A DNA stretch of 64,000 nucleotides from Zingiber officinale (lineage: Eukaryota > Streptophyta > Magnoliopsida > Zingiberales > Zingiberaceae), in the NCBI RefSeq assembly GCF_018446385.1, contig NC_055991.1:116603794-116667793 (forward strand), read 5' to 3'. The first letter of the stretch is position 1; every line of letters begins with the position of its first letter. Under the pieces are notes generated by a model. It made no database searches, was not told the origin of the DNA, and saw nothing but the letters and a program-made list of their open reading frames with translations. Both the position numbers and the translations under genes were made by a program. Of the stretch, positions 12,701 to 22,647 are shown piece after piece.

Positions 12701-15700
12701 GGGGCAACATAGAGCCGAGAGTGGTTTGGAATCAGGAACGATGCGGAGCTGAGGCGGCACGGAGCTCGGGGGATCGACCTTTTGCCAACTTTGACCACAA
12801 CCCACAAGACAATTGACTTCTCCTTAACCACGTGGCACCTATGATTATCTCCGTATCAATAGTTATTAATAGGTCATTGAATAGGGAAAAGCAACTTGAG
12901 ATGGTATCAAATGTTGATAAGTTTGGCCCCCACGGGCTAGCATAGTTCGTTGTACAAAAGGTAATTACGCTTATCCCAGACATCCTTCACAACCCATCCC
13001 AAAGTTATGGGAAGGGAAGTAAATCACGGGGGTCAGCTTATACCTGACCATCAAGTTGGCCAAGGGTGGGAGGGATTTTTTTTTTTGAGGGCATACGTCC
13101 GTCGGGAATTGATCCATTGCCCTATTGTAGCATAGTTCATACTTGCATGTGGTGTTGCTGCAATAGATCATGGGGTTGATTCCAGCGTGTGTGAAATGTA
13201 TCGCGGGTCACTTGACCGTCCCATGCAAAGGGCCACTGTGTTGGGCGAAGCCCCCTTGATTTACCTCCCTTCCAGATCTCATGGGGCAGTCCTGAAGGGC
13301 CTTCGAGTGAGGGTTATCACCTTTTGGTGCAAATGTTGATAAGTTTGCCCACCCCCCTCCCCCAGCAATGGTGCAGCGGTAGGGTGCCTTCTCAGTTTCC
13401 TAAGAATCTAAAGATAAGTCTCAGTTTCAGTGAATGAACAGATGAATTTCATTTAATGGGTGATGGGTTGCCCGCTACAAGCACTTCCCAATTTATCTTG
13501 GTGGCTAGTGGAAGACTTCTGTGGGGTTGAACTTGTCACCCTAGGATTAGTTGCCGTAAATTGAATATCTGGTGTCAACTAAAAACAAATATTAACAAGT
13601 TAAAACTATTAGAGTGAAGATCTACTGGGTAGAGGAAGATACAAGAAACTATTAGTGAATGTATACAAATTATTTAGTTGATCTGAACTACTAGTGATAT
13701 AGCTGAATAATTCATGTAAAGAAAATATTCTATAAATTTCATAAAGAATAATTATATGGATTATGAAATCGAAACGAAAATACTAAACATATTTAATTAT
13801 TTATAGATAACTAATTTTACACCAAAAGCAGAAGCACTTAGGTGGCGTTTAGTTTAGGGGTTTAGGAATGAGAGAATGAATTCATTTCCAAACTTTGTGT
13901 TTGGTTAATAGGAATGAAATTAAAATTTTGGAATAAAAATAAAAAAACTTGAGTATTGATGAAACTCACCTCCTCCCTTGGGTTTTGATGGGAATGAGAA
14001 TGAAAATAAGTTTTGGATGAAAATACTCTTAATATATTTGTTCAATTTTTCTTTTATATTACTTTCTCTCTCCTTATTCTCAATCGTCTACTTTCTCTCT
14101 CCTCATTTTATCATCAAACTTTCTCTTTCCTCAATCTCCCCATCATACACTTTTTCCTCATTTTCTCATCACACATTCTCTCTCTTTATTATCTCCTATC
14201 ATACTTTCTCTCATCACACTTTCTCTCTCCTTATCCTCTTTCATCATGCCTCTCTCCCACAGGTCATCCGAGTTGGTATGTGGTGAGATGCTTGCCACAT
14301 GAGGTTGCGGGGTCGAAACTCAGGGTAGTCGGGGCGTAAATCCCCGGTCCTTGTGCAACTCACCCCACCTGCCACATGCTCGCTCAGGATGCTGTGATTT
14401 ACCTCCCTCGTGATGGCCTTGAGTCGGGTGTGGCGGGGGGCGAGCGATTTCGCCTTTTGCCACATGCTTCTCTCCCATCACACTATCTTTCGTCATTTTT
14501 TCTCGTCACACTTTCTTTCTTATCATACTTTTTTCTTCTCAATCTCTCCTATCACACACTCTCTACTCATTTTCTCTCATCACACTTTCTCTCTCTTCAT
14601 TCTCTCACATCATACTTTCTCTCTCATCATATTTCCTCTCTCCTCATCCTCTTTCCTTAATCTCTCCCATCATACACTCTTTCTCCTTATTTTTTCTCAT
14701 TACACTCTCTTTTTTCATTATCTCCCATTACACATTCTCTCTCCTTATTCTCTCTTATCATGCTTTCTCTCACATGCTCGCTCGGATGCTACGATTTACC
14801 TCCCTCGTAATGGCCTTGGGTCGGGTACGACGAGGGCGCTGGGGGCGAGCGTTTCACCTTTTTTGCCACAATGCTTTCTCTCATATCACACTATCTTTCG
14901 TCATTTTTTCTCATCACTTTTTTTTCTCTCATCATATTCTCTCTGTTCAATATCTCCCATCACATACTCTCTTTCCTTGTTTTCTCTCATCACACTTTTT
15001 CTCTCTTTATTCTCTCTCATCATACTTTCTCTCTCATCACATTTTCTCTCTCCTCATCCTCTCTCATCATGTTCTTTCTCATCACATGAGGTGTCGGGAC
15101 GGTCTAGTGGCTAGCGCATGAGGTGTTGCCACCATGAGGTCTGGGGTTCGAATCTCGGCAAAGCCGAGGTAAATGACTCCCTTATATGCTAGTCATTATT
15201 CGAAAGGCTAGTAGTCACCCGTGATTTACTTCCTCGTGTTGGCCCTGGGACGGGTTGGCGGGGGCGTTGGGGGCAAACGTATTCGTCTTTTGCCACCATG
15301 TTCTTTCCCATCACGCTAGCCAATTGCACCATGTTCGCGTTTTGCTACCATGTTCTTTCCCATTACTTATTTACCTCCTTCGTGTTGGCCCTGGGACGAG
15401 TTGACAAGGGTACTGGGGCGAGTGTAGTCGCCTTTTGCCACCATGTTCTTTTCTATCACTTTCTCTCACATCTAATTGTTTTTCTTATTTTCCTCTAAGG
15501 GTAAAAAAGAAAATTTTGGTTTATTCCGATAGAAAATATTTAACTAATCAAACATTATTATTAAGAATGATATTCATGCTCATACTCATTCCCATTCCAT
15601 AATACTATGATTCTCATTCCCATTTTGATTTATAAAAAAGAACCAAACGCCACCTTAGCCTATATATCCCGCCCTAGTTTGACGATGACGACAACTAAAA

Positions 15701-16201
15701 TAGAGTCATAGAAAAAATAATTAATTATGTTAAGTAGCGTCGAATCTGAAGCTACCAAAACAGAGTCATAAACTGCATCATGTTTGGTAGAGGTAAGAGT
15801 GATGTTTTACTTGCGTCTAATGATACGTTAGAAATCTAAAATAAATGAATCTATATTTCATTTGCCTAATGATATTTATAAATTTAAAAGAAATGAATCT
15901 CTATTATTAGTTTGTGTGTGACTACTAGCAAATGACTTTCTTGTTTCATATTGGGGTCTTTGTTTAATTTCTATTCACCATCTTGCAGGCAGTTTTTGCT
16001 GGCCACAACCATGGATTGGACTGGTGCTGCCCTTACAATAGTCTTTGGTTGTGCTTTGCTCGCCACACTGGTTATGGAGGATACGGCAATTGGCCAAGAG
16101 GATCAAGGATCATTTCAATAGATGAACAGCCATTCTCGATCACTTCTTGGATACGAATGGAGGATGGAACTGAACACAGCCATGTTGTCTTGACCCCTTA
16201 A
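9794..16201 (+). CDS. Calcineurin-like metallophosphoesterase, PAP16 group
   Basis: Five exons: 9794-10070, 11046-11270, 11592-11868, 11937-12111 and 15989-16201. All introns are GT-AG and the phases agree, giving 388 residues. Family knowledge: PAP16-like 'inactive purple acid phosphatases' are secretory metallophosphoesterases related to PAP14/28/29. Their in vivo substrate is not well defined. Sequence: a hydrophobic signal-like N-terminus (residues 1-28), then all five metal-site blocks in order: FADLHYGE (D60, H62), [10 protein letters not shown] (D100), FGNHDD (N136, H137), FWHIPS and AGHNHGLDW. The C-terminus [16 protein letters not shown] is typical of this group. The start is the first ATG ahead of the signal peptide. 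Exon 1 is GC-rich and later exons are not, a pattern often seen in monocots. Intron 4 (3877 bp) is swollen by transposons, and a 39-kb retrotransposon nest begins 40 bp after the stop. The coding sequence looks intact. Confidence 0.93.
12133..12299 (-). mobile_element. Au-like SINE with 17-bp target duplication
   Basis: A 133-bp SINE (12150-12282) lies in intron 4 in reverse orientation. Read on the minus strand it has the tRNA-like B-box region GGTCACGGGTTGGAATCC, then AAGGTAAGACTGCGTACAAT and TTCCCCGGGACCCCGCAT, ending GCTGCCCTTT. It is flanked by a perfect 17-bp duplication TAGGTCTCAATGCATTA (12133-12149 and 12283-12299), the hallmark of LINE-assisted insertion. The B box has one change from GGTTCGAATCC. 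Confidence 0.9.
12300..12907. other. Intron 4 sequence without assigned element
   Basis: Intronic. The part at 12540-12830 is GC-richer and has recurring GGAGCCGAGA/GGAGCAGAGA motifs, so it is probably a decayed repeat. I cannot classify it. Confidence 0.4.
12908..13347 (+). mobile_element. 404-bp SINE-like insertion with 18-bp target duplication
   Basis: A perfect 18-bp direct repeat CAAATGTTGATAAGTTTG (12908-12925 and 13330-13347) brackets 404 bp in intron 4. The insert begins GCCCCCACGGGCTAGCATAG, has a poly-T stretch near 13077-13085, and includes a second tRNA-promoter-like part (GGGGTTGATTCCAGC near 13171). It may be a dimeric or composite SINE. The long perfect TSD is direct evidence of a retroposition event. 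I infer the family from structure only. Confidence 0.7.
13348..13840. other. Intron 4 sequence, possible SINE remnant
   Basis: The segment from about 13362 has tRNA-like text (TGGTGCAGCGGTAGGGTGCC and GGGTTGAACTTGTCACCC near 13525), so a decayed SINE is possible. The rest is AT-rich with nothing recognisable. Confidence 0.35.
13838..15657. mobile_element. PIF/Harbinger-type non-autonomous element
   Basis: The terminal inverted repeat GGTGGCGTTTAGTTT at the left end pairs with AACCAAACGCCACC at the right end (element 13841-15654, about 1.8 kb). It is flanked by the 3-bp duplication TTA on both sides. TTA/TAA duplications and a GTTTGGTT-type inverted repeat are typical of PIF/Harbinger and Tourist-like elements. 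No transposase is present. The interior is pyrimidine-rich (TTTCTCTC and CATCACAC runs) with embedded SINE-like segments. It sits in intron 4 and does not touch exon sequence. Confidence 0.8.
14266..15450 (+). repeat. Cluster of tRNA-derived SINE pieces in pyrimidine-rich array
   Basis: At least four related segments, ending near 14465, 14875, 15300 and 15445, share GTGATTTACCTCCCTCGTG, a GGG-rich stretch and CGCCTTTTGCCACATG. The best copy (about 15087-15300) has A-box-like GGTCTAGTGGCTAGCGCATG and B-box-like GGGGTTCGAATCTC, so the family is tRNA-derived. The spaces between are simple TCTCTC/CATCAC repeats. Long open frames here are low-complexity artefacts. Confidence 0.6.
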
Positions 16202-16241
16202 ATTGCTAGGGTAATTGCTTGTTTAAGGAGAAAGTAACTAA
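16202..16241 (+). other. Remaining proximal 3' UTR of the phosphatase gene
   Basis: Only 40 bp separate the stop codon from the LTR of the copia element. The last five bases, ACTAA (16237-16241), are the left target duplication. The matching right copy is at 55480-55484. Confidence 0.75.
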
Positions 16242-16593
16242 TGTTGGTTATTATCTTTGATTGGTGGATTTAATTATAAGTTATGTATATGAGTACAAAT
16301 CGAATATATTAAAGTGATGTAACTTAGACTTATTTGGTTTTGGTTATTGAATGTAGATTTTATATGTGTAGAACTTCTAATCCCGTATTTATTATCATCT
16401 ATGAGCTGATAATAGATGTCTACTATATATAGGGTTGACTCCCAAGAGTTTTCAATCATGTTCCTTCTCATATTTGTTTATGTATTTTTTTTTTATGTCA
16501 TATTCTCGATGAAATTAAGATCCATACTCATATGTTTCTAATTCTTATTTCGGTTGTCTAGAATTCATGCGATTTAGATTTTTACAAGAATTA
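16242..16593 (+). mobile_element. 5' LTR of the copia host element
   Basis: It starts TGTTGGTTATTATCTTTGAT and matches the 3' LTR at 54956 along its length (about 80 percent by eye), with TATA-like CTATATATAGGG near 16422. It lacks about 130 bp present in the 3' LTR, and its right end is decayed so the CA end and primer-binding site are not clear. It lies in the phosphatase 3' UTR in the same orientation. Confidence 0.85.
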
Positions 16594-17954
16594 AGGTTCT
16601 GTTTCATTATTTTCGTTGGTAATAAAATTTAAGTTTTTTGTCGATTTATTATTTGCGTGTTATATCAAGTTTTCCTAGTTAATATAAATTTTTTATCATC
16701 GAAAATCATATAAGAGAAAACTAGAATAGATTTATTTTTTGAGTTTTTTGTATTTCTACGAAGAATACGAAGAATGACGAAAATCATCAATCACTATTTA
16801 ACTTAATTTTAGATAAAATTATGATTCAATTAATTACTTTGATCGAGCAATTGATTATATAATCTAAAATTTTAAATAAAAATAATTGAAATTCAATCAA
16901 TTAGTAATTTTAAACTTATGACTATATTAATTATTAATTTATTAAAATTATTTTCTTCGATTGGGATTCCTTTTGTTTCGATTAACTTTTTTTTATCGAT
17001 TAATATTTTTTTTCATAATTGGTTAAGTTAACTTAATGAAAACAAATCCTTTTATTTCTAATAGTATGTTTATTGTTTCATTAAAAAAAAAAAAAAAAAA
17101 GACTGTTTCACGTGCCATGTTTCAACGTGAACAAAAATACATTAAATTTTTTAATACATCAGTTAATCAAGAAATTAAATAGGGTTAAATAATATGATTT
17201 AATTATAGAACTAAATGAAGTTTTTAGAAAAAGTTCTATATATACTCATGTAGGACAGAACACTTTCAAATCAATTGAGGTAATTGATTGGACGATACCA
17301 ATCACTACTATAGGATATCAATTAATTAATAAATTTAATTTTATGTTATTAAGGTTGATTAAGTAATTTTTGTTTGAATTAAATTTTTAGAGTTTTCTTA
17401 GATCTATCTATATAATGTACTACTAAGTTGAACTAATGTGTCGTCCCAAAGGAAGACACCTTAGATAGGTTTAGTGTATTTTGTGTTGTTAGACGTATAT
17501 TTATGTTAAGAGGAATCGGCCTAAAGGAAGGTTACTTTTATGCTAGATATATGCACAAGGTAGCTTACAACTATGGAACAAAATATTATTTTGCTCAGAT
17601 CATGCACAAAATATGTTGGCTCAAAGGAAGACATATTATGTGGCTAATTGAGGTTGTTGTGAGTTATGAACCAAAATATAACTCATATAAAGTATTATAC
17701 TATGCGCACAATGGGTCAACCCAAATAAAGACACATTGTGTGGCCAATTAAAGTTTGAGTTATATTAGAGAGTATCACTAACAAATAATGTGTCTTCCTT
17801 TCATTATGTTGTACTTAGTATCTCATAAAAAGTCCATTTTATGTATTTAAAATATTTTATTTTATTTGTATAATTTTATATTACTTATATGTTCTTGACT
17901 TTAATTAAATCATGAGTTTAAATAAATTTCTCTATTTAAATTTTCGTGCAATAT
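16594..17954 (+). other. Leader region of the copia host element
   Basis: AT-rich untranslated leader. A poly-A run of 18 or more lies at about 17082-17100. The stretch 17436-17801 holds the repeated motif described separately. The short open frame at 17503-17751 follows those repeats and is not supported as a gene. Confidence 0.6.
17445..17801 (+). repeat. Dispersed leader motif CCCAAAGGAAGACAC
   Basis: Four direct copies (about 17445, 17518, 17618, 17720) vary around CCCAAAGGAAGACACATT at spacings of 73-102 bp. An inverted copy, AATGTGTCTTCCTTT, is at 17787-17801. The first copy is itself inside a short GTGTC...GACAC stem. Confidence 0.65.
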
Positions 17955-18037
17955 GTAACTGTCAGCATTAATAACATCCCAACATTAACTTGTTCAAATT
18001 TTACTGAATGGAAAGAATGCGTGACTGTAGCCTTAGG
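17955..18037 (+). pseudogene. Copia gag, N-terminal piece
   Basis: This frame reads SINNIPTLTCSNFTEWKECV up to the TTAGG duplication at 18033-18037, where the minus-strand element begins. The pattern 'IP.L...NF.EWK' is the standard start of copia gag. The frame resumes at 27324. Confidence 0.8.
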
Positions 18038-18145
18038 TGTTAGATCGAGAAGCGCTAGGGGGGGGGGGGGAGAGAATAGCGCTCGTGACTATTTTTTTTC
18101 AATTTAAAACGTATCAAGTAAAACACAGCGGAAATTAATAAAAGA

Positions 18146-21100
18146 TGTAAAATATTGAACAAAATAATAATTAAATAATAGGGTTATTTGATAAATAATC
18201 TTATTGGATTTTTCGAAAATTTTTAGAAATTTTATGAGAATTAATTGGAGCTCGTATGATGAAATTAAGGGGATAAATTTGTAGACTTGGTAAAAGTCGT
18301 TTAGATATCCCAATTAAGTTAGGAGTTGATTGATTAAATTAACCTAAAGTTAGTTAATTAAAGTATAGGTATAAAAATATAACCTAGGTTCCTTTGCTTT
18401 CCATTCATGCCGATTTTCCCCATCTCTCCCGAGCTCGCGACGCAGCCTCCGCCCATCTCTCCCTCTCGCGATCCACTGCACTCCAGCCGGTAATTTCCTT
18501 TCCCCTCTCGAGTTTCCGGACGCCGCCGGTCTCCTCACGCGAGCGAGCCACAGCCGCCGGCCTCTCCTTCTCTCTCGAGCCACACTGCCGGCTCTCCTCC
18601 TAACGCAGGCACCACAGGTCGCCGTCCTTGTGCCCTAGCATTGAAGGCGCAGAGCCGCCGCACGGAGAAGCGCCGATCCGCCCCCTTCGGTCACGAGCTA
18701 GAAGAGGTCCCTCTTCGAGTTTCCTTGCGCCATCACATACGCCGTAGGACTCAGATTCTGCCCTCCTCTCTGCCCTAGCACCGACCGCCCGATCCACTGC
18801 CACCTCCGGCCGCGACGAGGGCTAGCCAGTAAGTACCCTCTTCTATGATGGTATAAGATCTGTGAAGTAAGGGATGAGTAGCTAGGAGGTGTCAATCGGC
18901 TTGCCCATGATGTCCGAATGGTTGAATGAGTTGCGATTGATTTCTTCCTTGATGCTTTTGCTTTCATTGGTGATGCTTCTAGGTCCCGCACTGGATTTAG
19001 GGTTTACAATTGGACTTGTCTTTTTGTTCGGTTTCTTCTTGATGGATTTAGTGTTGATGATTTAGTGGTTGATTTCTCGTGTTGCCTCTCAAGGGATTCT
19101 AAGGGTGGTTTGATTTTGAGCTTCTTTTGTTGGATTTGAAATTGTTGTGTTAGTAATGGTACTTGACTTGATGATGGAACTGGTTTTTGAGATGAGTGTT
19201 GAGATTTCTGTTTATGTATTGATACATAATGTGATGATGGTGTGGGTCTTTGAGTTCATGTTTTGAGATGGTTGTTGGTTTTAGAAACCTTGTTTTGAGT
19301 GAGGTATGTGGCTTTGGTGTTGTGTTTGGAATGGAGGAAATTTCTGGGTTCTATTCAATGTTGTTCTGAGTTTCAATATAGCTGTGGATTTCTAAGGTTT
19401 ATTCAAAAGATTTTGAGGTGTTACATGGTGATTTTTTGGTTCGTTGAGTGCTTTTGAAGTTCTAGAGTGATGGTTGGATGGGATAGGCTGTAATGGGACC
19501 GTTCAGTAATTTGTACGGCTTCTGTTAATTCTAGAAAATACTAGTATTGGTGTAGGTTTGGTGGGTCATTTATACTTCCTTAGTATGTTGTAATTCTGCA
19601 TGAGGAATACTAGGTAAGGGTAGTTAGGGCTTGCTGCTTATAGTATTAATTGCTACTCTAATCTGAATTGATGCTCTGTTATGGGATAGGATATTTCTCC
19701 AACTTCTGTAATCCATTCTCTACTTTGTTAAGCATAGGTTAGGCTTGTATATGTTAGTTCCTTAAATGCTAGTTTAAGTTCTGTGATTCAGTCTCTGCCT
19801 TTAGTGATTCTGGTTTCTCTTGGGATAGATTTAGATGGTGTGGATTTTAATTAAGGATTTACTGGTTGGATTAATCAAGGTAAACCGACCATTAGTGTTG
19901 ATTAATAAACATTGCGATAGAGAGTTACCTTATCAGTTTTGGGAACTAGGTCTAGTTAGTTGATGTATAACATGATTAGCTAAATTGTATATCACGTGAT
20001 TTGCAGGACGTTGATTGAAGACGGTTGACACGATCTACATATAAAGGCGGGTACTTCTTGCTTTGTTTTCTTTTAGTACTTTGACCTTAGTGCATGAATT
20101 ATTTTGGATAAGAACTGTTTACCTTGACTCCACTCTTACTTTCCTGCGCTTGATACTTCCACGCAATCTTTGAGAAATTCGTTCCATATCTATACAGTCT
20201 CTTGTTGTTGTCCATCATCAGTAGCAGATACTAGATACCATGTTTGTATGCTTTGACTATTGTTTATTTATGTATGATATTGAGCATGTTGGCTTCATGT
20301 AGCATACCTATTTCTGCTTATATATATACGATGACTGTTGCATTGTTCGCATCATGTCATTGCATGCATGCCGCATCCTCGGCCACTCGAGAGAGTGGTA
20401 GCTGGAGTTGATGCCGCTTGTCCTGTCGTGCCGCACTTGGCCACTCGTGTGAGTGGTAGCTGGAGTACGAGCAGCAGGGACCCAGTTGCAGATGTAACTA
20501 GTTAGCTACTATGCAACTGTCCCCTCGGCCACTTGTGTGAGTGGTAGCTGGAGTGATGTACAGTCTGTCACTGACCCGGCCTCTCGACCATACAGGGGTC
20601 ATGGTGCAGAGAGGTGGGCGGGAGTGACCATCCGTGCATACGCTGTTATTATGCCTGCTTTGGCTGCTGCTGTTTACTTATGTTGTTATTGCTTACTTAC
20701 TACTGTTGTTCACATATGCTGATATGCTTACTTGTGTTGAGATATATTCTCATTGTAGATGTTTAGTTATTGGAAATTTATATATACCTTGCTTATTACC
20801 TCTGTAGTATGAGCAGTACTGTAGCAGATTAGTACCAGTTCTGACCTACTATACCTAACCCAGGATATGGTTTTAGGTATGGGCATTTATTTTGGTTCTA
20901 TTATAGTATCTGCTATTCTTTTTGTGAGGTTGTATACTGTTGACACTCTCTACTTACATGTTATGTTCATGCACTATCTCTTTCCTTACCCGCTGAGTTC
21001 CAATACTCACCACCCTACAAAATGATTTTATTTCGCCAGGTAACAGATAGATGAGTCATGGATGCTTGGAGAGATGCCGGTTGCCAGTCCTGGGTCCTAC

Positions 21101-21465
21101 GTCACACTTGAGGATAGTTTTCGTTTTGGTTTTGTTATCGTTTGGGATGGTATATTAATTTTGTGTATTTTGTTTTTCAATAAGTCGATGTGAATTTTGG
21201 GTCAAGTCTGTGATGACAGGTATTTTTGTTAGTGTCGTTGTTAGTTTTACGTTCGTGTCGCTTTATGTCTTCTGCTGCTATGTGTTTACGTTCAACCGTG
21301 TAGGCTTATTAAATTGTGCGTGGTTATATTATTTCTATTGTGTATATATTCCAGCCGAGTGTGGCTGATGTATATTTTGTATGTAGTAATGTTTCAGATT
21401 GTCACCCGTACAGGGGAGATGCTGCCGAAATTTCTTCTGGCAGGGACTCCTTTGGGGGCGTGACA
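18146..21465 (+). mobile_element. Solo LTR, Tekay/Del-like chromovirus type
   Basis: A 3.3-kb insert in the 3' LTR just described starts TGTAAAATATTGAACAAAAT and ends GGGGGCGTGACA. The length, the AT-rich start with AGGGTTATTTGATAAATAA, the later GC-rich leader-like part (18410-18830) and the GGGGGCGTGACA end resemble Tekay/Del LTRs as I recall them. No internal coding exists. A clean 5-bp duplication is not visible (AAAGA at left, GAAAC at right), so a small end deletion is likely. Open frames inside, including those at 18394-18991, are not genes. Confidence 0.7.
20381..20556 (+). repeat. Three hairpin repeats in the solo LTR
   Basis: CCACTCGAGAGAGTGG (20383), CCACTCGTGTGAGTGG (20441) and CCACTTGTGTGAGTGG (20529) are each followed by TAGCTGGAGT. 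Each can form a six-pair stem with a four-base loop. Confidence 0.85.
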
Positions 21466-21775
21466 GAAACACATGCTAACATAGGTTGTTTACTTGATTC
21501 GGAGCCTGTGGCGACTCCTACTCCAAGGCCCGCGATCGTTGATCGCTTCCGGTGGGTAACAATTATATTTCATAAAGTTATTACAAGCTGAGTACAGAAA
21601 AAGTTGTAAATAAATTTTATACCGACAACTAAAATGCTAAATCTGAAGCTCCGGGTTGTCGGCGTCGAGTTGTAGCTTTGTCGGACTGTCTCGTTAGCAG
21701 CTGGATGTAGAAAGATTGCTTGGAAGAAGATGCCTTTACTGCTGTCTTGAGACATCCTTATAAAGGGTGTTCAAG

Positions 21776-22016
21776 GCGCCTCCATTAAGCTCCAAGGCGC
21801 CTCCAACCCAAGATTTTATCCCGATTTAGCCGCTGACGATCAGGCTTTGACTGCTGCTCGTTATCCACCTGAAGGCGCCTTCATCACTGGTCCAAGGCGC
21901 CTCCAAGAACCAGTTCAAGGCGCCTTCAGTCTCCTTGAAGCCGCCTCCAGCTCCACTTCGCAGCCAGCTTCAGCCTTGTACCTGAGGCGTCTCCAAGCTC
22001 CATGAAGGCGCCTCGG
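21776..22016 (-). repeat. GGCGCC palindrome cluster in LTR
   Basis: Repeated AAGGCGCCT(T/C)C units are spaced irregularly. The same cluster recurs in the sister LTRs at 26467-26710, 27934-28150 and 33797-34030, so it is a property of this LTR family. Confidence 0.8.
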
Positions 22017-22647
22017 GTACTGTTCATCCGAGATGTAACTTGCTCCTTTGTTCCTACAAAACGCGTTAGTTCCAAACACATACCCTGAAAAACAAAGTTA
22101 GCACATAATAGTCATAGTAAATAAAATATTGACAGTCTCCGGACTGTCCGGGTCTGACTTCGGATTTCCTACCGGAAACCCTAGGTCGACCCGATGCCTA
22201 CTGTTCCCTATTCGGGGAACACATCCTCACCTACTCCACTCAGGAGAGTTACCTGTTGCCAGCGCGATCCTCCAAATCGACTGGACTTTTGCTCAGCGCT
22301 CGATGCTTCCGGACTTTCTGCTGGACGCCCGCTCCCCGACCCGTCTAGTCTTCCACCTGGTTCGCGACACCAGGATTTTCCACCTAGGGTTACCACCCCC
22401 TAGGACTTTTGCCTGAAGCCCTCGACCCGCCAAGACTTTTCGCATAGGGTTACCACCCCCTATGACCTAGGGTTACCACACCCTAGGATTTTTCACCTGC
22501 CTAATCGCAGCTAGGACTTTTGCCTAAGTACACTTAGGACTTTCCTGCAGTCTCATTCAAACTGTTAGATCACAAAATGACTTAATTTTGAACCCTTTGC
22601 CATTATCAAAACTTGGGTTCGATCGTCGGATGCTTCCTGCACCAACA

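Larger units (their letters stand above)
18038..22647 (-). mobile_element. 3' LTR of the minus gag-only element, interrupted
   Basis: Left part 18038-18145 and right part 21466-22647 together align with the uninterrupted LTR at 26059-27318. The break falls after AGAAATTAATAAAAG. The right part contains the repeated GGCGCC-rich segment (21776-22016) and ends GCTTCCTGCACCAACA. Confidence 0.85.

Noticed and set aside
14410..15114. 234-residue open frame in the pyrimidine-rich array
   Set aside because: Low-complexity Ser/Leu/Phe/His translation of TCTCTC and CATCAC repeats within an intron.
18394..18991. Several short open frames in GC-rich text
   Set aside because: They lie in the leader-like part of a Tekay-type solo LTR and overlap on both strands without protein features.
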